8,865 nucleotides of DNA from Deltaproteobacteria bacterium. Lineage in GTDB: Bacteria > Myxococcota > XYA12-FULL-58-9 > JAUUZB01. This document shows, one piece after another, positions 1-6,598 of the stretch (position 1 is its first letter; each line of letters opens with the position of its first letter). Below the pieces are notes generated by a model, which was not told the origin of the DNA, ran no database searches, and saw only the letters and a list, made by a program, of their open reading frames with translations. Where the stretch lies: NCBI GenBank assembly GCA_030590185.1, contig JAUUZB010000089.1:1-8865 (forward strand), read 5' to 3'. The position numbers were made by a program, and so were the translations under genes.

Positions 1-395
1 CCGAGTACGTCTACGAGTTCTTGCAGCGCAGCCTACAAACCCTCTGGGACGCCTATCGACGCAGCGTGGCGCCCCGCACGCAATCGGCCCGCAACAATTA
101 TTACCGTGGCGTGCTGCGTGGCTTTCACGAAAAGCTAAACGCGCAGGCCCAGGCCCGCCGCGCCCAGGCGAGCCGGAACGACGGGCAGCTGGTCAAGGCC
201 GGTGACGCGGAGCTCGAGCGTTATCTAAACGAGCGCTACCCGCGGGTGAGCAAAACATCGGCGCGCGGGCTGATCCGCGACTTTCAGGCATTCGAGGCGG
301 GGACACGCGCCGGCCACGATCTGGTCATCCAGAAGCCGATCGAGGAGAGCGCCGAACGCCGGGGGCGGCTGTTGGCGCCCGGCAAATCTCAATAG
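1..395 (+). CDS. 3' end of a DUF2786-like protein (5' partial)
   Basis: The reading frame is open from the left edge (first complete codon at position 3) to a TAG at 393-395, so the gene starts outside the window. A TTG at 21 could be called as a start, but the residues before it (EYVYEF) read on naturally into the helix that follows, so I treat the gene as truncated by the window. The visible ~131 residues have a YVYEFL...LW..YR segment, then a basic YYRGVLRGFHEKL helix and an Arg/Ala-rich tail. From memory this resembles the C-terminal half of DUF2786-type proteins, whose function is unknown; the N-terminal domain that would settle it is not visible. There is no signal peptide or membrane segment in the visible part. 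It is the only plus-strand gene here and converges on the nucleoside kinase-like gene, overlapping it by 7 bp. The coding frame is well supported; the family call is tentative. Confidence 0.6.
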   Translation, partial: EYVYEFLQRSLQTLWDAYRRSVAPRTQSARNNYYRGVLRGFHEKLNAQAQARRAQASRNDGQLVKAGDAELERYLNERYPRVSKTSARGLIRDFQAFEAGTRAGHDLVIQKPIEESAERRGRLLAPGKSQ

Positions 396-2068
396 TCGAA
401 CGCCGACCCGCCGATGAACTCCCGCAACAACGACGTGCGGGGTACGTCATCCGCGAAGACCGGCACGAACAGCTGAAGGAACTTGCGCAGGGCGTGGGCG
501 GTGGCCGCCGACGGATGATCGCGCGGCACCTCGAGCAGATAGCGCTCCGCCAGGACTTTCAACACCGCCGGCTCGTAGACCAGGGCGCTGTTGAACATCA
601 CGTCGCAGCGGTCCTGGAAGGGAAACAGGTTGCGGTACTCGCCGCGTCGTACGCTCGGCCAGTTGGCGATGGTCTCGGCGGCGGAGTAGCCGCGGTAACG
701 CCGGTCGCGAACTAGGCGCCGGAGGAGACGCGCGTCGGAGGTGGCGATGCGGTTGGAGCGATCGATGCGCAGCTGGGTCAGGGCCGATACGTAAATGCGG
801 AACTTGGCCTCGACGGGCACCGACTCGGTGAGGCGGTCGTTGAGGCCGTGGATCCCTTCGATCAGGAGGATCTGGTCCTCGTTCAGGTGCAGGCTCTTCC
901 AGCGCTCCGGGATGACGCGCAGGCCGGTTTGGAAATTGTACCGCGGGGTGTCGACCTCCTCCCCGGCCAACAGGCGGGCGAGCTGATCGTTGAACAGCGG
1001 CAAATCGATGGCCTCGATGGCCTCGAAGTCGTAGGTGCCGTCCGGGTTGAGCGGAGTCTTCTCGCGGTCGACGTAATAATTGTCGAGGGAGAGGGTCACC
1101 GGCCGGATGCCGTTGACCCGCAGCTGGGTGGTGAGCCGCTTGGAGAAGGTGGTCTTGCCGCTCGACGACGGGCCGGCGATCAACACCACCCGCACCTCCG
1201 GTTGTCGCTCCGCCACCGCGTCGGCGATGCCCGCTATCTTCTTTTCGTGGAAGCACTCGGTGATCCGGATGATGTCCTCGATGTCGTCGGACAGGCAGGC
1301 GCTGTTCAAGTCGCCGACCGTGCGCACGCCCAGGATCTCGTTCCAGTTGTGGGTCTCTTGGTAGCTGGCGAACAGCTTCGACTTCGGATTCCAGGCGGAG
1401 GCCCGCCACACCGGCGATCGCTTGGTGGAGAAATGCAGCACGAAGCCGGGCTCCATCGGCAACAGGGCAAAGTCATCGATCACGCCGGCCGAGGGCGCCA
1501 CTGGTCCGTGCTGGATGTCGGTGAATGACCCGACCGTGGCCAGGTGCACGTGGGAGGAGGCCCACACCTCGAGCAAGCGCACCTTGTCCGGTCGCCCGAG
1601 CTGTACGAACAGCTCGGTCGCCTCCTCCAGGCTGACCACCCGCCGCTCGATCGGCGTGTCGGCTTCGGTGATTTCGCGCATCCGCGCCTCGATGCGCTCG
1701 AGGTCGAGGCTGTCGCCGCCGTTGCCGACCACGTTGAAGTGGTAGCCCTGCCCCATCGACTGGCCAACCTCGAGCTGCACCTCAGGGAAGAGGTCGGCCA
1801 CCGCCGCGAGCAGGACGTAGGTCGCGCTGCGTCGATAGATTTGGGCGCCGAGGGGAATGCGCACTGTCACCAGCTCGACATCGGAGTCGGTCCACAGCGG
1901 CGTGTCCAGGGAGACCAGGCGGTTGTTGAGGATGGCGCCGAGATAGGGACGGTCCTTCGAATCCCGGCGGGAGGGCAACAGGGAGATCAGTGAGGTACCA
2001 GCCTTGGCCTCGACGGTGCCCGTCGGAAGGCGAGCCTCGATGGTGTTCTTGGTCACGGGAGGATTCAT
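389..2068 (-). CDS. nucleoside (uridine) kinase-like protein with ThrRS-like N-terminal domains
   Basis: 559 residues, ATG start with GGAG six bases upstream. Residues about 7-70 look like a TGS domain (TGTVEAKAGTSL, then a LNNRLVSLD stretch). Residues about 75-235 look like the second N-terminal/SAD region of threonyl-tRNA synthetase (GYHFNVVG, then a glycine/proline stretch around 178-200). Residues about 293-500 are a phosphoribulokinase/uridine kinase P-loop domain: Walker A GPSSSGKTT at 299-307, DNYYVDREKTP at 329-339, EGIHGLN at 404-410, and an Arg-rich lid at about 451-477. Uridine kinases transfer phosphate from NTP to a pyrimidine nucleoside. Proteins with this architecture are usually annotated as nucleoside kinase or uridine kinase-related, and the true substrate is uncertain. 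No tRNA synthetase catalytic core is present, so it is not an aminoacyl-tRNA synthetase. It is last in the PPK2 operon, 25 bp after ppk2, and is presumably cytoplasmic. The family call is strong and the substrate is inferred. Confidence 0.88.
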   Translation of the reverse strand: MNPPVTKNTIEARLPTGTVEAKAGTSLISLLPSRRDSKDRPYLGAILNNRLVSLDTPLWTDSDVELVTVRIPLGAQIYRRSATYVLLAAVADLFPEVQLEVGQSMGQGYHFNVVGNGGDSLDLERIEARMREITEADTPIERRVVSLEEATELFVQLGRPDKVRLLEVWASSHVHLATVGSFTDIQHGPVAPSAGVIDDFALLPMEPGFVLHFSTKRSPVWRASAWNPKSKLFASYQETHNWNEILGVRTVGDLNSACLSDDIEDIIRITECFHEKKIAGIADAVAERQPEVRVVLIAGPSSSGKTTFSKRLTTQLRVNGIRPVTLSLDNYYVDREKTPLNPDGTYDFEAIEAIDLPLFNDQLARLLAGEEVDTPRYNFQTGLRVIPERWKSLHLNEDQILLIEGIHGLNDRLTESVPVEAKFRIYVSALTQLRIDRSNRIATSDARLLRRLVRDRRYRGYSAAETIANWPSVRRGEYRNLFPFQDRCDVMFNSALVYEPAVLKVLAERYLLEVPRDHPSAATAHALRKFLQLFVPVFADDVPRTSLLREFIGGSAFDY

Positions 2069-2093
2069 GGAAGACTCCGGCGGCGCGGGGCCG

Positions 2094-3008
2094 TCAGGGC
2101 ATGATGTCGGGCACGAAGGTCTGGTCGTCGATCGGCGGCCGTACGTAGCCGATGTCGTCCCGGCGCTCAGGCAACGTAACCGGCTCGGGGGTCAGGTCCT
2201 CGTAGGGGATGCGGGACAACAGGTGGGCGATGCAGTTGAGCCGCGCCCGGCGTTTTTGGTCGGCGTGCACCACGTGCCATGGCGCCTGTTTGATATCGGA
2301 GTGGGCGAACATCCGATCCTTGGCCATCGAATACTCGACCCACTTCTCCCGCGACTTGAGGTCCATGGGGCTGAGCTTCCAGCGCTTGGTGCGGTCGGTG
2401 ATGCGGGAGCTGAAGCGCCGCTCCTGCTCCTCGTCGCTGACCGAGAACCAGTACTTGAACAGGATGATGCCGGAGCGGACCAGCATGCGCTCGAACTCGG
2501 GACAGGAGCGCAGGAATTCCTGGTACTCCTCCTCGGTGCAGAAACCCATGACGTGCTCGACGCCGGCGCGGTTGTACCAGCTGCGATCGAACAGCACCAT
2601 TTCGCCGGCCGCCGGCAGGTGGGGCACGTAGCGCTGGAAATACCACTGGGTCTTTTCGCGCTCGGTGGGCGTGCCGAGGGCGACCACCTTGCAGATGCGA
2701 GGGTTGAGGGACTGCGTGATCCGCTTGATGGTGCCGCCCTTGCCGGCCGCGTCGCGGCCCTCGAACAGCACCACCACCCGTAGGCCCTCTTGCTTGATCC
2801 ACTCCTGGAGCTTGACCAGCTCGATTTGAAGATCGGCGAGCTTGGCCTCGTAGGCCTTCTTCTTGAGTCGGGGTTTTTTGAGCGGTGCTTCGGCGTGGCT
2901 CAGCCCGCTGGAGGCCGCGACGTCAGCCCCGCCGTGGGCGTCCGTCAGATCTTTGCCTTCCTCGTGCTTCTTTTTTTTCTTGTCCTTCTTGTCTGCGTTG
3001 CTGGACAT
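2094..3008 (-). CDS. ppk2: polyphosphate kinase 2 (PPK2, class I-like)
   Basis: 304 residues. PPK2 enzymes transfer phosphate between inorganic polyphosphate and nucleotides; class I members mainly interconvert NDP and NTP. The family signature is complete: Walker A GRDAAGKGG at 84-92, Walker B with FDRSWYNRAGVE at about 140-151, an MGFCTEEEY segment at about 154-162, and the Arg-rich lid RITDRTKRWKLSPMDL at 202-217. The single domain and these motifs fit the short class I-like forms; class II (AMP) activity cannot be excluded by eye. The first ~50 residues are a Lys-rich, low-complexity extension (DKKDKKKKKHE) that precedes the usual KKKAYEAKLADLQ start of the domain. The ATG at 3008 is supported by an A/G-rich Shine-Dalgarno that overlaps the stop codon of the preceding gene, 9 bp away. 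It is the middle gene of a three-gene operon of P-loop proteins. An A8 run lies at codons 10-13. Confidence 0.95.
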   Translation of the reverse strand: MSSNADKKDKKKKKHEEGKDLTDAHGGADVAASSGLSHAEAPLKKPRLKKKAYEAKLADLQIELVKLQEWIKQEGLRVVVLFEGRDAAGKGGTIKRITQSLNPRICKVVALGTPTEREKTQWYFQRYVPHLPAAGEMVLFDRSWYNRAGVEHVMGFCTEEEYQEFLRSCPEFERMLVRSGIILFKYWFSVSDEEQERRFSSRITDRTKRWKLSPMDLKSREKWVEYSMAKDRMFAHSDIKQAPWHVVHADQKRRARLNCIAHLLSRIPYEDLTPEPVTLPERRDDIGYVRPPIDDQTFVPDIMP

Positions 3009-3011
3009 GAG

Positions 3012-3018
3012 CCCCCCT
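3012..3018 (-). promoter_or_regulatory. ribosome binding site of ppk2 overlapping the upstream stop codon
   Basis: On the minus strand the P-loop gene ends in TGA, followed directly by six G residues, CTC and the ppk2 ATG. The AGGGGGG therefore begins with the last base of the stop codon and ends three bases before the ATG. A ribosome ending the first gene sits on the ppk2 start region, which suggests coupled translation. Confidence 0.6.
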
Positions 3019-3992
3019 CAGGCATTGGCGGTTTTGTGCAGCACGGTGAGCGCCTCGGCCATGCCCCCGTGGAGCGCCTCGACGTCGGCCTTGGACCACT
3101 TGCTGCTGTCGTCCCGAATGAAGCTGGTCTTGTCCACCCGGTTGTCAAACCGCGCGATGGGGAGCTCCACGGTTTTGCCGTGGGCCTCGAAACGCACGTG
3201 GTTGTCCTTCTCTGCCTGCGCGATGAGCCACTCGATGTCATCGCAGCCATAGTCGCCCATCATCACGTCGATCGGTACGCCGTGGTGCAGGATTGAGCCG
3301 GGGTCATCCGGATCGGCGCGGGCGTCGTTCTTGCGCCGCGACTCCTCGGGGGCGACCCAGATGTAGAGGATGGCCGCGGTCTCGAGCAACGCCGGTGATA
3401 CCTGGGAAAGGGAATACTTGTAACCATAGGCGTCGGGCAGCGGCATGGAGGAGCCGTCCGGCCCGCCACGGGCGAACTCGATGACCAGGGTCTTGCCTTC
3501 CAAGGTGTCCGGGTAGTTGGCGTGCTTCTCGTTGAGCAGGTCGCGCGCCTCCTTCTCCAAATCTTGGTTGAGCTTGGCCTTGGCTTCGTCGTCGAGGCTG
3601 GCGATGAAGGAGGGCGCTCCGACTTTGACGCGGGCCCGGTCGAGGCGTTCGAGGATCCACTCGGCGGCCGAGGTTACCTCGACTACCTTCTTGGCCTTCA
3701 TGTCCTCGTAGTCCTCGTTGACCAGCTGGATCAGGGTGCCCCAGTCGAGGGTGTTGTTGAACGGCTTGTCGCCCGACTGGAAGAAGATTGTGTCCTTGCC
3801 CAGGTCGCGCAGGATGTCGTCGGTGCGGCGCATCAGGTGGACGTAGGGGAAGTCGTCGAGCTGAACGGTGCGGCCCATGTGGAAATCGCGGGCGCACTCG
3901 GTGGGATCGAGCTGGTCCAGGTATTTTCGCACCTCGGATTTTCCAGAGGCGGGGAGGGCCAGCAACAACACGGTATCCAGAATCTCGCTCAT
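3018..3992 (-). CDS. uncharacterised P-loop NTPase, possible kinase, first gene of the ppk2 operon
   Basis: 324 residues; I do not recognise a named family. The N-terminus is a hydrophobic strand followed by a P-loop, LLLALPASGKSE (residues 9-20), in which the first Walker A glycine is Ala12 while G17-K18-S19 are intact. This is close to the xLPxSGKS loop of small-molecule and nucleoside kinases. Other distinctive stretches are VQLDDFPYVHLMRRTDDIL (43-61), a strand LVIEFARGGPDG (169-180), a basic segment APEESRRKNDARADPDDPGS (214-233), and HHGVPIDVMMGDYGCDDIEWL (236-256). The 'IEF...Y.WV.PEE..RKN' layout resembles the back half of a kinase fold with a lid arginine region, but this is inference. 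There is no signal peptide or transmembrane helix, so it is probably cytoplasmic. The ATG at 3992 has GGAGAAGG just upstream. It lies 9 bp before ppk2, so a role in nucleotide or polyphosphate metabolism is plausible. Confidence 0.85.
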   Translation of the reverse strand: MSEILDTVLLLALPASGKSEVRKYLDQLDPTECARDFHMGRTVQLDDFPYVHLMRRTDDILRDLGKDTIFFQSGDKPFNNTLDWGTLIQLVNEDYEDMKAKKVVEVTSAAEWILERLDRARVKVGAPSFIASLDDEAKAKLNQDLEKEARDLLNEKHANYPDTLEGKTLVIEFARGGPDGSSMPLPDAYGYKYSLSQVSPALLETAAILYIWVAPEESRRKNDARADPDDPGSILHHGVPIDVMMGDYGCDDIEWLIAQAEKDNHVRFEAHGKTVELPIARFDNRVDKTSFIRDDSSKWSKADVEALHGGMAEALTVLHKTANA

Positions 3993-4123
3993 TTTACCTT
4001 CTCCATTATCCCTCTCCAGTGACTCGAAGGATCGTTTCCTGACAGGCCGGGGGGGGGAAGGTCAAGGCCAGGCGCGGCGCGGCGCGTGCCCCGGTGAGCC
4101 GATGCGCCCGGCCAAGCGGTTCG
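3993..4123. other. intergenic region between the two minus-strand operons
   Basis: 131 bp, the only sizeable non-coding gap. It must hold any promoter of the ppk2 operon unless that operon is read through from the SUMF1 gene upstream. It contains a G9 homopolymer (4049-4057, plus strand), a (GGCGC)3 run at 4071-4085, and on the minus strand a TTGACC hexamer (4065-4060) without a matching -10 box at 16-18 bp. A GATAAT (4010-4005) sits only 12 bases from the start codon and has no -35 partner. I see no clear intrinsic terminator for the SUMF1 gene. Confidence 0.6.
3997..4004 (-). promoter_or_regulatory. ribosome binding site of the P-loop protein gene
   Basis: GGAGAAGG lies four bases upstream of the ATG at 3992 and fixes that start. 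A nearby out-of-frame ATG (4006-4004) reads MEKVK and then TGA, overlapping the real ATG as ATGA. It is too short and too close to the SD to count as a gene. Confidence 0.6.
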
Positions 4124-5158
4124 CTATCGCGCCTGAGCTTCCCTAAGGGCTCGCGCTTGCTCCACGCCCGCGGCGCAGCGAAATCCGAAGTGGTGATAGT
4201 GCTTCGGCGGCGGGTTGTCCGGGTAGTGGGGCCGGCGGTGGATCGCGGTGCCGTGCTCGGGGCCCCAGTACCAGGAGCCACCGCGCACCACCCGGTAGGT
4301 TCGGCCCGGGCACGACACGTCCCCCTGGCACGGCCCCCGGGGCTCGATGCCGAGACAATCCTCCCCGCAGGCCTCCCAGTCGTCCGTGTACCAATCGTAG
4401 ACCCACTCCTCCACGTTGCCGATCATGTCATACAGACCGTAACGCCCTGCCGGCCGCGAGCCGACCGCCACGACGCGGCCGGTGTCGGCGCTGCCACGCT
4501 TCTTCACCCCGCAGGAGCGGCCGAGCTTCGGATCCTTGATCACCGCTCGTTCGCAGGTCGCCGGCGCGTTGCCCCAGGGAAAACGCTCGCCCTCTGGTCC
4601 GCGCGCTCCCTTTTCCCACTGGGCCTCGGTTGGTAGGCGCTGGCCGCGCCAGGCGCAGTACTCGACCGAGTGGTGCCAGCTCACCCCGGTGATCGGTTGC
4701 CGGGGCCTGCCAAAGTCGGTGTAGCGCGGGCCCCAGCGACCGTCCTCGACGCGCTTGGTGCAGGCGCCAGCGTCGATGCAGGCCTCATAGGCCTCGTAGG
4801 TCACCTCGTGGGTGTCCATGTAGAAGGTCTGCACCCAGACCCGCGCCGCGGGGCGGGCGTTGGGATGCTTGCGTAGGCGTTTGCCAGGGCGTTGCACGCA
4901 GTTGTGGCGGTCGTTGTCGGAGCCGCGGATGAACCAGCCGCCCTCGACGCAACCCATGCCCGGGGGCGCAGCTTCGCAGGGGATCACGGCGGGTGGGCTC
5001 GGGTCAGCGCCCGGCGCGCCGCGTGCTTCGGTGGCGGGGGCGGACGCATCGGGCTCGGCGCGGACCTCTGACGTCACTGCGATGATCAACCCGAAGGCGA
5101 TTGAGCCGACGGTGCGAAGGGTGACCAGCATGGCGCCGGCGACTCGAAATCTACTCAT
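4124..5158 (-). CDS. secreted FGE-sulfatase (SUMF1) domain protein without the catalytic cysteine pair
   Basis: 344 residues from the ATG at 5158; the frame also allows a TTG at 5167, but its nearest GGAG is only one base away, whereas the ATG has GGAG ten bases upstream. Residues 1-34 are a signal peptide (basic start, hydrophobic core, cleavage likely after EVRA). A short Ala/Pro linker is followed by the SUMF1 domain from about 65 to 330: GWFIRGSD, FYMDTHEVTYEAY (112-124), RLPTEAQWEKGARG (174-187), YGLYDMIGNVEEWVYDW (240-256), RVVRGGSW (289-296) and FGFRCA (324-329). True formylglycine-generating enzymes carry two copper-binding cysteines just after the RGGS motif; here the matching positions are Trp298 and Gly303, so sulfatase activation is unlikely. 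A structural, binding or other role is more likely. The gene overlaps the end of the Ser/Thr kinase gene by 8 bp (ATGAGTAG), so it is probably co-translated with it and exported. Confidence 0.9.
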   Translation of the reverse strand: MSRFRVAGAMLVTLRTVGSIAFGLIIAVTSEVRAEPDASAPATEARGAPGADPSPPAVIPCEAAPPGMGCVEGGWFIRGSDNDRHNCVQRPGKRLRKHPNARPAARVWVQTFYMDTHEVTYEAYEACIDAGACTKRVEDGRWGPRYTDFGRPRQPITGVSWHHSVEYCAWRGQRLPTEAQWEKGARGPEGERFPWGNAPATCERAVIKDPKLGRSCGVKKRGSADTGRVVAVGSRPAGRYGLYDMIGNVEEWVYDWYTDDWEACGEDCLGIEPRGPCQGDVSCPGRTYRVVRGGSWYWGPEHGTAIHRRPHYPDNPPPKHYHHFGFRCAAGVEQARALREAQAR

Positions 5159-6596
5159 ACAACTCAAACTCCGGCTGCGTCCCCTTGATCAGCATGACCT
5201 CCCGTTTGACCCCACCCTCGGCCGAGCGCGCCTCAAAGGTGTGCCGCCCCGGCGGTAGCGCGAGTCGCACCCGGTCGTTCCAGGTGCCGACCTCGATGCC
5301 GTCGATGAAGACCGTTTGCCGGCCCTCGAGCTCGAGCAGCACGAAGACGTCGCTGGCGTCCGCGGTGGAGGGGAGTCGGCCCGCGTCGGTGGTCACGGTC
5401 GGCTCGAGCTCGCTGCCCGAGGTCGTGGGGGCGCTGGGATCGTCCTCTGGGTCTTCGGCGAGGGAGCGGGCGAGCTGCACACCGGCCACGAGCACCACCG
5501 CCATGGCGATCATGCCGAGCAGCGTCGGGCCACGGGTGGCGCGCCCCCAGAAGCTCGTGGGGATCGGGACGTGGATCACTTGGAGCGGTTGCGGTTCGAA
5601 CAGACGATGCTCCTCTTCCTCTTCCTCCTCTGGGTCGCCCGCGACGTCGACCCTATCCTCCTTCGGCGCGGGGTGAATATCGATGGCGGTCTCGTCGCCT
5701 TGATCCCGCAGGCAGATCCGCGGGTCGCTGACCCCGAGGTCGTCCAACACCGTGCGCAGCGCACCGGCCACCTGGCGCGCGCTCGCCGGCCTCGAGCGGG
5801 TCTCGGTGGAGAGCAGCGCTTCGATCAGCCGAGCCAGGCCGGGCGGCGGCGCGACGAGCTCCGTCACCGGTACGTGGTCGCCAGTGATCACGGCGTCGAG
5901 GATGTCCTTGATGTCGGTGCCCCCATAGACCTGTTGGCCGGTGAGGCATTCATAGAGCACCGTGCCGAGGGCGTAGAGATCCGTCAGGTGGCTGATCTCA
6001 TCGCCGAGCAGCTGCTCCGGTGCGATGTAGGACGGCGAGCCGTACAGGCTGGTGCCGCCAAACTGGATCGTGCCGCCGAGCCGGTTGGAGCCATCAAAGG
6101 CCTTGGCGATACCGAAGTCGCTCAGTACCACCCGTCCGGTCGGATCCCAGAAGACGTTGTCCGGCTTGAGATCGCGGTGCACGATCCCTTCGGCGTGGGC
6201 GGCCTCCAACGCCACGGCCAACTCGTAGCCAAGGGCCGCGACCTCCCGCGCCGATATCGCCCCGCGTCGGGTCACCACCTCGGCCAGGGTCTCGCCGTGG
6301 ATCAACTCGATGGCGATGAAGACGAGATCCTCGTCCGGCCCGGAGTAGTCGTACACCTCGACGATGTTGGGGTGGCGCAGGGCCGCGGTGGCCCGCGCCT
6401 CGCGGTGGAACATGAAACGCAGCTCGGCCAGATCTTCGACCGAGACCGCGGTGGGCTCCACCAGCTTGATCGCCACGTTGCGGCGCAGGACGGGGTCGTG
6501 GCCGGCTATCACCCGTCCCATGCCACCACGACCGAGCAGACCCCGGACTTCGTAGCGGCCGATAGTTTCGGGGAGACCTTCGAGTCCAGACGCCAT
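5151..6596 (-). CDS. membrane-anchored Hanks-type Ser/Thr protein kinase with PEGA-like C-terminus
   Basis: 481 residues. The kinase domain spans about 14-285: Gly-rich loop GRGGMG (22-27), Lys44 in VAIK, Glu66 in HREARA, catalytic HRDLKPDN (140-147), DFG (160-162) and APE (192-194), with Asp206 in TDLYALG. All catalytic residues are present, so it should be active. A linker with a run of seven Glu (323-329) leads to one transmembrane helix at about 357-377. After an acidic Ser/Thr/Pro stretch comes a C-terminal PEGA-like domain at about 416-478 (VFIDGIEVG...LPPGRHTFEA), predicted periplasmic. The frame stays open far upstream (to 7274), but that part is low-complexity shadow of the neighbouring gene. 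The kinase fold begins right after the ATG at 6596, which overlaps the stop of the Cys-rich gene as TGATG. No SD is visible before it, so translation is probably coupled. It likely senses an envelope signal and phosphorylates cytoplasmic targets, which are unknown. Confidence 0.94.
   Translation of the reverse strand: MASGLEGLPETIGRYEVRGLLGRGGMGRVIAGHDPVLRRNVAIKLVEPTAVSVEDLAELRFMFHREARATAALRHPNIVEVYDYSGPDEDLVFIAIELIHGETLAEVVTRRGAISAREVAALGYELAVALEAAHAEGIVHRDLKPDNVFWDPTGRVVLSDFGIAKAFDGSNRLGGTIQFGGTSLYGSPSYIAPEQLLGDEISHLTDLYALGTVLYECLTGQQVYGGTDIKDILDAVITGDHVPVTELVAPPPGLARLIEALLSTETRSRPASARQVAGALRTVLDDLGVSDPRICLRDQGDETAIDIHPAPKEDRVDVAGDPEEEEEEEHRLFEPQPLQVIHVPIPTSFWGRATRGPTLLGMIAMAVVLVAGVQLARSLAEDPEDDPSAPTTSGSELEPTVTTDAGRLPSTADASDVFVLLELEGRQTVFIDGIEVGTWNDRVRLALPPGRHTFEARSAEGGVKREVMLIKGTQPEFELYE
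5169..5172 (-). promoter_or_regulatory. Shine-Dalgarno deciding the SUMF1 gene start
   Basis: GGAG on the minus strand, inside the last codons of the kinase gene. It is ten bases from the ATG at 5158 but only one base from the upstream TTG at 5167, so it favours the ATG. Confidence 0.5.
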
Positions 6597-6598
6597 CA
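6594..6598 (-). promoter_or_regulatory. TGATG stop/start overlap between Cys-rich gene and kinase gene
   Basis: On the minus strand the stop TGA (6598-6596) and the start ATG (6596-6594) share one base. The preceding 20 bases (ending ACCCCGCTT) have no purine-rich Shine-Dalgarno. This points to termination-reinitiation, tying kinase synthesis to that of the Cys-rich protein. Confidence 0.6.

Noticed and set aside
447..1409. 320-residue minus-strand open frame in a second frame of the nucleoside kinase gene
   Set aside because: Arg/Pro/His-rich shadow; the 559-residue frame carries the Walker A motif and fold.
2004..2783. 259-residue plus-strand open frame antisense to ppk2
   Set aside because: PPK2 on the minus strand has full motifs; the antisense translation shows only composition bias.
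4004..4006. Five-codon leader peptide MEKVK before the P-loop gene
   Set aside because: It lies on top of the Shine-Dalgarno of the real gene and has no ribosome site of its own.
4060..4065. TTGACC as a -35 box for the ppk2 operon
   Set aside because: No TATAAT-like hexamer at 16-18 bp; the candidate there reads TCAGGA. Kept only as a note in the intergenic entry.
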